DNA of 64,000 nucleotides. Origin: Dyella sp. OK004. Lineage in GTDB: Bacteria; Pseudomonadota; Gammaproteobacteria; Xanthomonadales; Rhodanobacteraceae. The position numbers and the translations under genes were made by a program. The stretch covers positions 62,001 to 126,000 of the forward strand of contig NZ_FOZI01000003.1 in the NCBI RefSeq assembly GCF_900114495.1, written 5' to 3'. This document shows, piece after piece, positions 28,080 to 36,403 of this stretch (its first letter is position 1; each line of letters begins with the position of its first letter). The notes below the pieces were generated by a model. That model had not been told where the DNA came from and ran no database searches. It saw nothing but the letters and a program-made list of their open reading frames with translations.

Positions 28080-28667
28080 TTAGAACCCGCTGAAGAACGC
28101 ATAGGCGAACAACGCGCAGCCAACGAGCCCGAGGGCGACAGAGGCCCACCAGGCAGGGCGCTTGCGTGTAAGCGCTGCCACCGCACCCAGTGCGATACCT
28201 ACCTGCAATAGCGCCACCGATTCGGCATAGCGATGGTGCTGATGCATTAGGTGATCGGCTTCGGCTGATTTGGTGTCGCGTTCGTGTTCGAGTTCGCGCG
28301 CCTGGGTGTCGAGTTCGTGCTGTTCCTTGAGGTAGCGGGTTTCATCCTCGGCGAGCTTCGCCGGCGGTGCTTTATCCGCCGCGATCCAGGCGCCTTGCGC
28401 GTTACGTGTTATGGCGGCCTTGAGGCCTTTGGCCTGGTAGTACGCCCATACATCCGAGGCTCTGGCCTGCAAGGCCGTGGCTTCGGTCTTGAGGATCAAG
28501 GCTTCGTTCGCCGTACTGCCCGCCTGCAGCGAGGTGATCGCGGCAAGGGCAGCGAATACCGCCGTGCTGAGCGCAACGGTGCGCAGCAAATTGCCGCCTT
28601 CGCGTTCGACTTCTTCGGCGATGGCTTCGCGCAGCTTGTCGGTGTCGACTTCGATCTCTTCGGGCAT
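28080..28667 (-). CDS. DUF4337 family membrane protein
   Basis: A 195-residue protein of the DUF4337 family. The acidic N terminus MPEEIEVDTDKLREAI is followed by a first helix (TVALSTAVFAALAAITSLQAG), then a long charged helical region with SDVWAYYQAKGLK and a Glu/Lys-rich coiled stretch. Two closely spaced C-terminal helices end the protein (LQVGIALGAVAALTRK and WWASVALGLVGCALFAYAFF). Function is unknown. The start at 28667 is the natural one; the open frame continues upstream through non-coding sequence. Confidence 0.85.
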   Translation of the reverse strand: MPEEIEVDTDKLREAIAEEVEREGGNLLRTVALSTAVFAALAAITSLQAGSTANEALILKTEATALQARASDVWAYYQAKGLKAAITRNAQGAWIAADKAPPAKLAEDETRYLKEQHELDTQARELEHERDTKSAEADHLMHQHHRYAESVALLQVGIALGAVAALTRKRPAWWASVALGLVGCALFAYAFFSGF

Positions 28668-28945
28668 GGTGCGCGTATCCGCTGGCGAGGGTGGCGCATT
28701 GTATGCGCGCCAGAGCGGGGCTTTGGAAGGCGAATGAAGTCTCGGGGAGAAACTTTTCTTGCGCCCCATCCCCTGGCTGCTACGGGCGACAGCGCGACGA
28801 CAGCCTGATTTGCTGGAATGGCTTGGCTTTCCCCACAAGCGTCGACCGGATCCAGTCCCATGGTTTGTGCGAGGTCAGGCCGAGCAGCTGTTCGGTGGCA
28901 TGACGGCGACGGGTCCGGGCGGAGCAAGCCTTCCGGAGTGGAGAC

Positions 28946-29692
28946 ATGGAGCAAGTGGTATCCCGCGGTAAAGACAGACTGCCCATCCTCATGTACCACA
29001 ACATCGCGCGGGCGCCGCGCGATCTGCGTGTCTATCGCAGTTTGTACGTCAGTCCCGAGACGTTCACCCGCCAGATGTGGTTGCTGCATCGCCTGGGGTA
29101 TACGGGTTTGTCGATGTCCGCCGCCATGCCTTACTTACGGGGAGAGCAACGCGGCCGCGTTGCCGTGATCACGCTCGATGATGGCTATGCCGACAACCTT
29201 GAAGCTGCGCTGCCCGTACTGTCCCGATTCGGTTTCAGCGCGACGGTTTATGTGGTCAGCGGAAGCATTGGCCGTTTCAACGCGTGGGACGCGGAGCGCC
29301 TGGGTATTCGCAAGCGCCTGATGTCGGTTGAGGAGTTGCGAGCGTGGCACAGCGGCGGCATGGAGATTGGCGCGCACTCGCAAACGCATCCCCGCCTGAC
29401 CCAATGCGACGATCATCAGTTGCGCAACGAAATTCAGGGTTGCAAGGCCGATCTGGAAGATCGCCTTGGCGTGGGGGTCACGCAGTTTTGCTATCCCTAC
29501 GGTGATGCGGACGATCGCGTCGCCGAAGCCACCCGGGATGCAGGCTATACGGCGGCCACTATGACGCGCCGTGGGCGTGCTGTGCCCGGTTCGGATCTGT
29601 GGCGGCTGCCACGGGTGCAAGTGGCAAGACATCATTTTCTACCGCAATTCGCCATGCGAACGCTGACCGGGTACGAGGATCGGCGCGCATGA
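28946..29692 (+). CDS. Polysaccharide deacetylase (CE4)
   Basis: A 248-residue NodB-fold deacetylase. The opening LPILMYHNIARAP is typical of the PgaB/YadE-like group. Motif 1 is ITLDDGYADN (catalytic and metal Asp), motif 2 is GAHSQTHP (two metal histidines), and motif 3 includes FCYPYGDADDRV. No signal peptide is seen, so it may act in the cytoplasm or leave by another route. The stop overlaps the start of a glycosyltransferase gene in ATGA, which suggests both act on the same glycan. No other polysaccharide genes lie nearby. Confidence 0.9.
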   Translation: MEQVVSRGKDRLPILMYHNIARAPRDLRVYRSLYVSPETFTRQMWLLHRLGYTGLSMSAAMPYLRGEQRGRVAVITLDDGYADNLEAALPVLSRFGFSATVYVVSGSIGRFNAWDAERLGIRKRLMSVEELRAWHSGGMEIGAHSQTHPRLTQCDDHQLRNEIQGCKADLEDRLGVGVTQFCYPYGDADDRVAEATRDAGYTAATMTRRGRAVPGSDLWRLPRVQVARHHFLPQFAMRTLTGYEDRRA

Positions 29693-30765
29693 AGTTTCTT
29701 TTCGTGGGCACCAATCCCGAGAACACTGGCGGTGCCACGCATTTCGTTGCGCTTGCGCAGGCGCTGGTAGAGGTGGGGCATTCGGTCAACGTAGTGGCTT
29801 ATCCTGGTGGCCTGATTGCGCAAGAGCTCGCCCATTCGGACGTCCGCCTGCATGGCGCCGTGTTTCGCAATGCATACGACCTACGTGGATACGCCAAGGT
29901 GATGGCGGCTGCAAAGCAATCGAAGCCCGACTGGCTGGTGGGCAACTTCGGTAAGGAGTATTGGCCGCTGATTGTCATCGGGCGTTTGCTCGGCGTGCCG
30001 GTGGCGTTGTTTCGTCATCGCACGCCGCCGATGAAGCGATTGTCGGGCTACCTGCTTCCGCGCCTGGCGCAGCGTTTCTTCGCGGTGTCCAACTATGCCC
30101 GCCAGGCGTACCTCAATCGTGGTGTGCCGGCCGGGTTGGTGCGTGTGCTCTATAACCCGGTCAGCCTGGCGCGATGCCGGCCAGACGCGCGTCAGCGCGG
30201 CGCGACCCTGCTGTCGCTCGGCATCGACGACGAAGCCATAGTGCTGGGTTATGCCGGCCGCATGCACGGTGGCAAGGGGATTTTCACTTTGCTTGAAGCG
30301 GCGACGGCGGCCATGGTGGAAGAGTCACGCCTGCATTGTCTTTGGCTGGGCGATGGCCCGGAAGCTCAGGACCTGCGCGCGCGTGCCACCGCGGGTCCGG
30401 CGGCGGCACGGCATCACTTTGTTGGTTGGACGCATGACGTCAGCCCCTACTACAACGCGATGTCAATGCTGGCGTTTCCGTCGATTTCCCCGGAGACGTT
30501 TGGTCGCGTTTCAATCGAAGCGCAGGCGTCGGGGGTTCCGGTGCTGGCAAGCAACGTTGGTGGCGTGCCGGAAACGTTGAGCCCGGATGTGACGGGGTTG
30601 CTTCTGCCGCCAGGTGATGCGGGTGCGTGGCACAGCGCCATTCTGAAAATGTGCGATGCGTCGTTCCGGCGGCCGATGGCCGAGGCGGCGCGGCCGTACG
30701 TGCAGGAGCACTTCAGCACGACCGTCATTGCGGATGAGTTCGTGAAGATCCTGGCGGATCACTAG
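29689..30765 (+). CDS. Glycosyltransferase family 4
   Basis: A 358-residue GT-B fold glycosyltransferase. The N-terminal loop reads FVGTNPENTGGATHF. The C-terminal nucleotide-sugar domain begins LGYAGRMHGGKGIFTLLEA and carries the E-x7-E type motif FPSISPETFGRVSIEAQASG followed by PVLASNVGGVPE. Donor and acceptor cannot be told. The ATG at 29689 overlaps the deacetylase stop by four bases. The pair looks like a two-gene operon modifying lipopolysaccharide or another surface glycan. A hairpin at 30804-30829 follows. Confidence 0.92.
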   Translation: MKFLFVGTNPENTGGATHFVALAQALVEVGHSVNVVAYPGGLIAQELAHSDVRLHGAVFRNAYDLRGYAKVMAAAKQSKPDWLVGNFGKEYWPLIVIGRLLGVPVALFRHRTPPMKRLSGYLLPRLAQRFFAVSNYARQAYLNRGVPAGLVRVLYNPVSLARCRPDARQRGATLLSLGIDDEAIVLGYAGRMHGGKGIFTLLEAATAAMVEESRLHCLWLGDGPEAQDLRARATAGPAAARHHFVGWTHDVSPYYNAMSMLAFPSISPETFGRVSIEAQASGVPVLASNVGGVPETLSPDVTGLLLPPGDAGAWHSAILKMCDASFRRPMAEAARPYVQEHFSTTVIADEFVKILADH

Positions 30766-30803
30766 AAACACACCCGCTTGAAGGTTGCCTGGCACCGACG
30801 CAA

Positions 30804-30829
30804 GAAAGGCCATCTTGCGATGGCCTTTC
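30804..30829. terminator. Hairpin between convergent transcripts
   Basis: A perfect 11-bp stem, GAAAGGCCATC with GATGGCCTTTC, around TTGC. It lies 38 bases after the glycosyltransferase stop and 50 bases beyond the end of the small minus-strand gene. T-runs are short, so termination strength is uncertain. Confidence 0.65.
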
Positions 30830-30879
30830 GGATGGATGCCTGTGCGGGCCGAAAGCCAGGCGAGCCTGACGCCAGGCAC

Positions 30880-31083
30880 TTATCTGCTGCGAATGCGCGT
30901 ATTGGGTGCAGTCGGGCGTGTAGGGGCAGTGCCGGTGTGCGCAGGGTCTCTCGCAAACTGCTTGGTCGTGCGGTAAGCCGGCGCGGCTTTTTCTTCGGTG
31001 CTGCGTTCGGGCTTGTTGTGAGTGGCGCCGCTGTAGACGTCGTGAATGCTGGCAAGCGAAAGCGGTTTGGGCGGTTGATTCAT
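30880..31083 (-). CDS. Small basic hypothetical protein
   Basis: A 67-residue frame from ATG, rich in Pro, Thr, Arg and Lys (start MNQPPKPLSLASIHDVYSGA). It is probably disordered, with no membrane segment and no family I recognise. Support is limited to a plausible start and the hairpin at 30804-30829 placed as a terminator would be. The remaining sequence to 31335 shows no other gene. Confidence 0.35.
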   Translation of the reverse strand: MNQPPKPLSLASIHDVYSGATHNKPERSTEEKAAPAYRTTKQFARDPAHTGTAPTRPTAPNTRIRSR

Positions 31084-31335
31084 GAATAGGCTCGCTTGAG
31101 ATCGGCTGCCATATCGACAGGCCGAAAGTTTTCGGGCTCTCCAAAATGCGGGAGAGTGCGTCGCGAACTGGAGAGTGAAAGCTGGCCGTGCCCGGAAAAC
31201 CGTTACGTGGCCGGCCTAACTCCAATCGACAGGTGGGTCGAACCGTTTTGCTTCTACACGTACATGCACTCAAGTGCGTTGTGCATGCGCTGGTACCACA
31301 ACGCCTCGATGTCTGAGGCGTGATCCAGCTGTATC

Positions 31336-31698
31336 TTGACACCCTACTCCTACGGACGGATCGAGTTGTTATGTCCCTGCAATGCCGGGCGGCGGGCGGC
31401 TGTGATTGCCAGTGTCATGGAATGGGGCTACGGTCGGATTCTTACCGCCTCGCTGGAAACACACATGCCGCTCGTCTTGATCGAGGCTTGGGCTGATGGG
31501 CCGGATGCCTCGGGGCTATGGCGGGGTTGCTGGCGTCTCTTGCAGGATGGCGCGGCCGTCCGGGGGCGTTTCGGGGTTACGGCGAAACGTTTTCCAAACC
31601 GCGACGACGCTATCAGCGCCGCGACGGTGCTGGGGAATTCGGACAAACGTAATTTGCCATCCGTGAATGCCTCAACCGAGAAGGGCCTTGGTAGATAA
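31336..31698 (+). CDS. Hypothetical protein, uncertain
   Basis: A 120-residue open frame. The region LVLIEAWADGPDASGLWRGC followed by FGVTAKRFPNRDDAISAATV reads like a real compact domain, resembling small proteins of the DUF6723 kind only loosely. The N-terminal 27 residues are doubtful and an inner ATG at 31417 is a better start. No membrane segment. It ends 38 bases before the EF-hand gene and may be co-transcribed. Confidence 0.35.
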   Translation: MTPYSYGRIELLCPCNAGRRAAVIASVMEWGYGRILTASLETHMPLVLIEAWADGPDASGLWRGCWRLLQDGAAVRGRFGVTAKRFPNRDDAISAATVLGNSDKRNLPSVNASTEKGLGR

Positions 31699-31736
31699 TT
31701 GGAGCCCCTGGTTTTCGTCGTGTTGGAGGAGTTCTC

Positions 31737-32060
31737 ATGTATCGCATTGCGCGCACCGCATTGATTGTTGCCATCGGTCTCGGCCTGCCTATGTGGGCTT
31801 CAGCTCAGGCGGGAGTAGGGCGGCTAGCGTCCAAGCTGGATATGGCGTCCAAAAATTTCGATGCGGCGGATCGCGATCACGATGGCATGTTGACCAAGGA
31901 CGAGGCCGAGAAGGGCAACGTGCCGTTCATTGCGCACCATTTCGATCAGATCGATCGCGAGCATCGCGGCAAAGTGTCCAAGCAGGATGTAGCGGCCTAT
32001 CTGCAGTCGCGACAGCGACCGGCGCCGGCAGCAGCATCCTCGGCGGCGAAGCCGGATTAA
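31737..32060 (+). CDS. Secreted EF-hand protein
   Basis: A 107-residue protein with a signal peptide ending near WASAQA (residue 24). One clear calcium-binding loop is present, DADRDHDGMLTKDE preceded by FDAA, with acidic residues at positions 1, 3, 5 and 12. A second, weaker loop (DQIDREHRGKVSKQD) follows about 30 residues later. The C-terminal tail is Ala/Pro-rich. It probably binds calcium in the periplasm. A GGAGG-type ribosome site precedes the ATG. Partner unknown. Confidence 0.85.
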   Translation: MYRIARTALIVAIGLGLPMWASAQAGVGRLASKLDMASKNFDAADRDHDGMLTKDEAEKGNVPFIAHHFDQIDREHRGKVSKQDVAAYLQSRQRPAPAAASSAAKPD

Positions 32061-32094
32061 GCGTCAGAAGAATCGGATAGGAAAACCCCTACAG

Positions 32095-32240
32095 AAGGAT
32101 GCGCTGATCCCCGCTAGGTCGTCGCAAGGGATCGGCGCAAGCTTTCTCTGCCCCGTGAGTCAGGCGGTGGGCGAAATGCCTGCGCCAGCCGATGACCGGG
32201 GTGTTCTTCTGCATGGCTCACGCCCCTGAGCTAAGGCTTT
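32095..32240 (+). ncRNA. Structured non-coding region, possible RNA or 3' UTR
   Basis: Between the EF-hand stop and a strong terminator there are about 180 bases without an open frame but with nested pairing. CCCCG (32151-32155) can pair with CGGGG (about 32197-32201), enclosing GGCG/CGCC and GGGC/GCCT, and GGCTCA pairs with TGAGCT near 32214-32231. Inner bulges TGAGTCA and GCCGATGA could be a binding pocket. I compared it by eye with fluoride and manganese riboswitches and found no match. It may be an independent small RNA or only a structured 3' end. Confidence 0.3.
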
Positions 32241-32274
32241 GGCGCCCCGTACCTGGTTCGGGGCGCCTTTTCTA
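32241..32274 (+). terminator. Intrinsic terminator after the EF-hand gene
   Basis: GGCGCCCCG pairs perfectly with CGGGGCGCC around TACCTGGTT and is followed by TTTTCTATTT. The 286 bases from here to 32560 are AT-rich by local standards (ATAACTTCAGTTTATTC, TTGTTTGATTTGTTTGAGG) and hold no gene I can support. Confidence 0.92.
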
Positions 32275-32560
32275 TTTCTGGGGTGCCGAATCGTCTGGTA
32301 CTGGTAGTTATCTTTGAATAACTTCAGTTTATTCAACGCATTGTTTGATTTGTTTGAGGTGATTCAATTTCTGGTGGCGGCAAGACTCTAGGCGCCCTCA
32401 GGAACCCATCTTGCGGCGGGCGACGCTCCGCACCGACATATAAGTAGTCTCGCGCCTACAAACACCTGCGTAAGGGGCTGATAGGAGAAATCCATAGGAA
32501 AAGGCACTCTTTCCAAGTCGGCGAGTCAGGAAGATGCGGCCGTGCCCGCTGGAGCTTCCG

Positions 32561-32836
32561 ATGACCCGACGTCCTTCCACCGCACAGGTCGCGCAGATGA
32601 TCGTTTACTCGCTCAAGCAGTCGCCCGATGGTCAGTGGAGTGTGTGCCGCTCGGGGTTTTCCCTGTTCAGTGATTTACGGCTTGGACCGGCGATTACCCT
32701 GGCGCGCGAAGTAGCGCGCGACGAACACGTGCGCTCCGGGCGCACGGTGTGCGTCGAGATGCCGGGGCCGGAATCATCGATCCGCCTCGCGCAATATGCG
32801 CGGCCGGAGCCCATTCCGCTGGTCGCCGCCGCCTGA
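32561..32836 (+). CDS. Small hypothetical protein
   Basis: A 91-residue protein starting MTRRPSTAQVAQMIVYSLKQ, with SPDGQWSVCRSGFSLFSDLR and a C-terminal LVAAA. It looks like a small alpha/beta soluble domain resembling DUF2188-type proteins that read a residue string and a helix, but I cannot assign it. The frame opens 27 bases upstream; the ATG at 32561 is favoured by sequence character. It lies alone between AT-rich sequence and the amidohydrolase. Confidence 0.5.
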   Translation: MTRRPSTAQVAQMIVYSLKQSPDGQWSVCRSGFSLFSDLRLGPAITLAREVARDEHVRSGRTVCVEMPGPESSIRLAQYARPEPIPLVAAA

Positions 32837-32958
32837 AGGGGTAGAGCCCCTGCGTTGCTCGCGGAGGCTCGGTGTAAAGAGGCCGGGTGACGATGCCCCG
32901 CCTTCGGCGCTTGTTTCACCTCAGTGATCTGGGCAAAGTGCGGCGATCTCTCTGACGG

Positions 32959-34644
32959 ATGCCGCTCATGTCGATGTCGATTCGCCGCGCCCTGATCGCC
33001 GTACTGGTGATGGCTGTGCTGCCGTTGCAGGCGACCACTTTGTTGGTCAACGCCCACATACACACGCTGGATCCGGACAAGCCGCAGGCCACCGCGCTGG
33101 CATGGGGTGATGACGGCCGTTTGCTCGCCGTGGGTACCACCAGCGAATTGCAGGCGCAGTATCGCGACGCCAAGTCGGTAGACGCGCACGGTGCCACGGT
33201 GATCCCGGGGTTGATCGACGCGCATGGACACCTGCTCGGGCTGGGTGTACTGCGCAGCCAGGCGGATTTGGTTGGCGCACGCTCCAAGGCGGAAGTGGTC
33301 AAGCGCCTGCAGGCATGGGCAGCGAAGCTGCCGAAGGACGCATGGGTACTGGGCCGTGGTTGGGACCAGAACCTGTGGCCCGAGAAGGCTTTCCCCAGTG
33401 CGGCGGATCTGGATGCGGCTTTCCCTGACCGGCCGGTGTATCTGGAGCGCGTCGATGGTCACGCGTCCTGGGTGAACACGGTGGCGATCAAGCGTGCGAA
33501 GAAGTCGCTGGACGGCGATTGGCAGCCGGATGGCGGCCGGATCCAGCGCGTCGGTACGCGTGCCAGCGGTGTATTGGTGGATGGCGCGCAGGAACTCGTG
33601 CGGAGCGCGATTCCGCCGATGACGCCGGCACAAACGCGCGAGGCTTACAAGCAAGCTTTCGATGACGCCGTGGCAACCGGCCTGACCGGCGTGCATGACG
33701 CCGGCGTGAGCCTGGACGACTTCAAGGTGCTGCAGCAGATGGCGAAGGATGGCGAGATCCCGCTGCGCCTCTATGAAATGGCTGACGGCAATCATGCGGC
33801 GCTGGATTGGCTGTGCGCGCAAGGCGGGCAGTGGATCGATCCGAGCGGCCGGCTGCGCATGCATACGGTGAAGCTCTATATGGATGGTGCCCTGGGCAGC
33901 CGCGGTGCCGCGTTGTTGAGCGACTACAGCGACGATCATGGCAACAAGGGCATCTTCGTCACTTCGCCGGAGGATTACCGCGTAGCGGTGGAGAAGGCGC
34001 ACGGTTGCAAGGTGCAGGTGGCGACGCACGCGATCGGTGATCGTGGCAACCGCATGGTGCTCGATACCTATCAGGCGGTGCTGGGCAAGGATGCGGCGAC
34101 GGATCACCGCTGGCGTGTGGAGCATGCGCAGATCGTTGCGCTGGACGACATCTCGCGTTTCGCCACATTGCATCTGATCGCTTCGATGCAGCCCACTCAC
34201 GCCACCTCCGACATGCCGTGGGTCGCGCAGCGCCTGGGTACCGAGCGTTTGAAGGGTGCTTATGCCTGGCAGCGTTTTCTGCACGAGCGCGTGCCGCTGG
34301 CGTTTGGCTCGGATTTTCCAGTGGAAAGCGTGAATCCGATGCTGGGGCTGTATGCCGCGATCACCCGTCAGGATCTGGCCGGTCAGCCGCCGGGCGGTTG
34401 GCTGCCGGATCAGAAGGTGAGTCGCATCCAGGCACTGGTGGGCTTCACCCGCGTCGCGGCTTACGCGGGTTTCATGGAGCGTGAAGTGGGCATGCTCAAG
34501 GCGGGTATGCGCGCCGACTTTGTGTTGCTTAACGCTGACCCGCTGACGATCGAGCCGCGGCAGATCGCCGACCTGAAACCGCTGAGCACCTGGGTCGATG
34601 GCAAGGCGGTCTATACAGCAGGAAAAGCCGACGCCGCGCGATGA
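32959..34644 (+). CDS. Exported amidohydrolase, YtcJ-like (amidohydrolase 3)
   Basis: A protein of up to 561 residues. A hydrophobic N terminus (RRALIAVLVMAVLPLQATTL) suggests export. The metal-dependent hydrolase barrel opens with TVIPGLIDAHGHLLGLG (HxH), later HAIGDRGNRMVLDTY, and near the end FGSDFPVESVNPMLGLYAAI carries the active-site Asp. This is the YtcJ/DUF1942-free amidohydrolase 3 group, with enzymes acting on N-acyl amides or similar; substrate unknown. Three in-frame ATGs crowd the start (32959, 32968, 32974), and none has a clear ribosome site. Confidence 0.85.
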   Translation: MPLMSMSIRRALIAVLVMAVLPLQATTLLVNAHIHTLDPDKPQATALAWGDDGRLLAVGTTSELQAQYRDAKSVDAHGATVIPGLIDAHGHLLGLGVLRSQADLVGARSKAEVVKRLQAWAAKLPKDAWVLGRGWDQNLWPEKAFPSAADLDAAFPDRPVYLERVDGHASWVNTVAIKRAKKSLDGDWQPDGGRIQRVGTRASGVLVDGAQELVRSAIPPMTPAQTREAYKQAFDDAVATGLTGVHDAGVSLDDFKVLQQMAKDGEIPLRLYEMADGNHAALDWLCAQGGQWIDPSGRLRMHTVKLYMDGALGSRGAALLSDYSDDHGNKGIFVTSPEDYRVAVEKAHGCKVQVATHAIGDRGNRMVLDTYQAVLGKDAATDHRWRVEHAQIVALDDISRFATLHLIASMQPTHATSDMPWVAQRLGTERLKGAYAWQRFLHERVPLAFGSDFPVESVNPMLGLYAAITRQDLAGQPPGGWLPDQKVSRIQALVGFTRVAAYAGFMEREVGMLKAGMRADFVLLNADPLTIEPRQIADLKPLSTWVDGKAVYTAGKADAAR

Positions 34645-34685
34645 TCTGCGCGGCGTTGGCCTGGGGTGGCTGTTAAAGCCGTAGC

Positions 34686-35273
34686 TTAGGCGGCCTTGCG
34701 GGTCGTCACGACGCCGATCGACGCCTGGGCGGTCTTCAGCGCCTCGGTCTTGTGGTCAGCGCTGAGATTGACGCCTTCGGCGCGGACGAACTCGATGTCG
34801 GTGATGCCGATGAAGCCCAGCACGGCGCGCAAGTAGGGCTCCTGGAAATCCACGGCCACGCCGCTGGTCCCTTCGCTATAGATGCCGCCGCGGCTGGAGG
34901 CGATGACCACGCGCTTGCCTTTGGCCAGGCCTTCCGGGCCGTTTTCGGTGTAGCGGAATGTCTTGCCGGCGATCAGTACACGGTCGAGCCAGGCCTTCAG
35001 CGAGCTGGGAATGCTGAAGTTGTACATCGGCGCACCGATTACGATGACGTCTGCGGCAAGGAATTCCTCCATCACTTCATTGCCGAGCAGGGCGGCTGGA
35101 TCGGCGGCGTCGGCCACCGGGGTCCAGTGCGGTAGCGGCTGGGCAGCCAGGTCGCGATAGGTGACTTCCAGGCCCGGCTGTTCGCGGACCAGCTCGGCTA
35201 CGATGGCGGCGGTCAGGCCGCGGGAAACGGAGTGGTTGCCTAGGGCGCTGGCGTCGATATGCAGGAGTTTCAT
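34686..35273 (-). CDS. azoR: FMN-dependent NADH-azoreductase AzoR
   Basis: A 195-residue flavodoxin-like quinone/azo reductase. Seen are KLLHIDASALGNHSVSRGLT for the FMN phosphate, the MYNFSIPSSLKAWLDRV segment, and SRGGIYSEG for the isoalloxazine ring. It reduces quinones and azo bonds with NADH and is often induced by electrophiles or thiol stress. It is divergently arranged with a LysR regulator at 35389, with a palindrome in between, so direct control is likely (inference). Confidence 0.95.
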   Translation of the reverse strand: MKLLHIDASALGNHSVSRGLTAAIVAELVREQPGLEVTYRDLAAQPLPHWTPVADAADPAALLGNEVMEEFLAADVIVIGAPMYNFSIPSSLKAWLDRVLIAGKTFRYTENGPEGLAKGKRVVIASSRGGIYSEGTSGVAVDFQEPYLRAVLGFIGITDIEFVRAEGVNLSADHKTEALKTAQASIGVVTTRKAA

Positions 35274-35359
35274 GGCGATTCCTCGATCACGAGCCGGTCT
35301 GGCCGGCGACGGGAATAACGATATACTTGGAACAGTGGGTCGATAAGTCGGCCTTTTTT

Positions 35360-35372
35360 GAACTAATTGTTC
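35360..35372. promoter_or_regulatory. Palindrome in the azoR-lysR interval
   Basis: GAAC-TAATT-GTTC, a perfect inverted repeat flanked by TT and GAA, lies in the 115-base interval between azoR and the divergent LysR gene. It fits a LysR-type box. It ends just before an ATG at 35377, which is one reason to prefer the second ATG at 35389 as the regulator's start. Confidence 0.5.
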
Positions 35373-35388
35373 GAAAATGGGAACAGTG

Positions 35389-36354
35389 ATGATCGTACTG
35401 GACGGCGCCCTGCAGGATCTCAACGATCTGTATTTCTTTGCCTCAGTGGTGGAACACGGCGGTTTCTCCGCCGCCGGTCGTGCGCTGGGTGTCCCCAAGT
35501 CACGTCTGAGCAAGCGCATCGCGCAGCTGGAAGAACGCCTCGGCGTGCGCCTGCTGCAGCGGACCACGCGGCGCTTTGTGGTGACCGAAGTTGGCGAGCG
35601 CTTCTACACGCATTGCCGCGCGGTGCTGGAAGAGGCGCGTGCCGCGCAGGATGCGGTGGACGAATTGCGCGCCGAGCCGCGCGGTGTGGTGCGTGTGAGC
35701 TGTCCCAACTCGTTGGCACAGACCATCGTGGCGCACGTGCTGCCCGACTTTCTGGCCCAACATCCCAAGGTGCAGGTGCGGTTGCAGGCGACCAACCGCC
35801 GCGTGGATTTGATCGGCGAAGGTTTCGATCTGGCCATCCGCGTGCGTAGCAAGCTGGACACTGACGCGACGATGGTCATGCGCACGTTCGGCCAGTCGCG
35901 CGTGCTGCCGGTGGCCAGTCCGGTGCTGCTCAAGCAGGTGGGGCGCCCGCAGGTGCCGTCCGATCTGTCGGCGATCCCGGCGCTGGCCATGAACGAGCAC
36001 GAGGGCGCGCAGAGCTGGGAGCTGATCGGCGCCGACGGCGAGCGCGTGGTAGTGGACATCCAGCCACGCCTGATCTGCGGTGACTTTGCGGTGCTGCTGG
36101 AGGCGGCGCGACGTGGTATCGGCGTCACGCTGTTGCCGGAATTCGTGTGCGCGCCGGCTATCACCCGCGGTGAACTCGAAGTGGTGCTGCCTGACTGGAG
36201 CGTGCCCGAGGGCACCATGCACTTTGTTTATCCCAGCCGCCGCGGCTTGTTACCAGGCGTGCGCGCCTTTGTTGACTTCCTGGCCGAGCGGCTGCCTTCC
36301 GCCACACTGCAGAAGCACGAGGAATGCAGTAAGCGTCCGCTGCCGGAAGTGTAA
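35389..36354 (+). CDS. LysR-family transcriptional regulator
   Basis: A 321-residue LysR regulator. The winged helix-turn-helix at about residues 7-65 has LYFFASVVEHGGFSAAGRAL then GVPKSRLSKRIAQLEERLGV. The effector domain follows, opening RGVVRVSCPNSLAQTIVAHV, with the inner RVDLIGEGFDLAIRV typical of the AaeR/DsdC-neighbour subgroup that controls divergent oxidoreductases. It is divergent from azoR. An alternative ATG at 35377 would add four residues. Confidence 0.93.
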   Translation: MIVLDGALQDLNDLYFFASVVEHGGFSAAGRALGVPKSRLSKRIAQLEERLGVRLLQRTTRRFVVTEVGERFYTHCRAVLEEARAAQDAVDELRAEPRGVVRVSCPNSLAQTIVAHVLPDFLAQHPKVQVRLQATNRRVDLIGEGFDLAIRVRSKLDTDATMVMRTFGQSRVLPVASPVLLKQVGRPQVPSDLSAIPALAMNEHEGAQSWELIGADGERVVVDIQPRLICGDFAVLLEAARRGIGVTLLPEFVCAPAITRGELEVVLPDWSVPEGTMHFVYPSRRGLLPGVRAFVDFLAERLPSATLQKHEECSKRPLPEV

Positions 36355-36403
36355 TTGGCAGAGCGTGCTAGCATTCCGTTTGGCCTTCCAAACCCCTGAG
36401 CCC

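Noticed and set aside
31084-31335. 75-codon plus-strand frame upstream of the 31.3-kb gene
   Set aside because: Composition is unlike a protein and it overlaps the likely promoter of the divergent small gene.
32140-32240. Fluoride or manganese riboswitch
   Set aside because: Some words (GATGACC, GGGC...GCCT) recall parts of those motifs, but the required order and conserved loops are not there, and no transporter gene follows directly.
32632-34284. 550-codon frame antisense to the amidohydrolase
   Set aside because: Shadow of a protein with clear metal-binding motifs; no domain in the antisense product.
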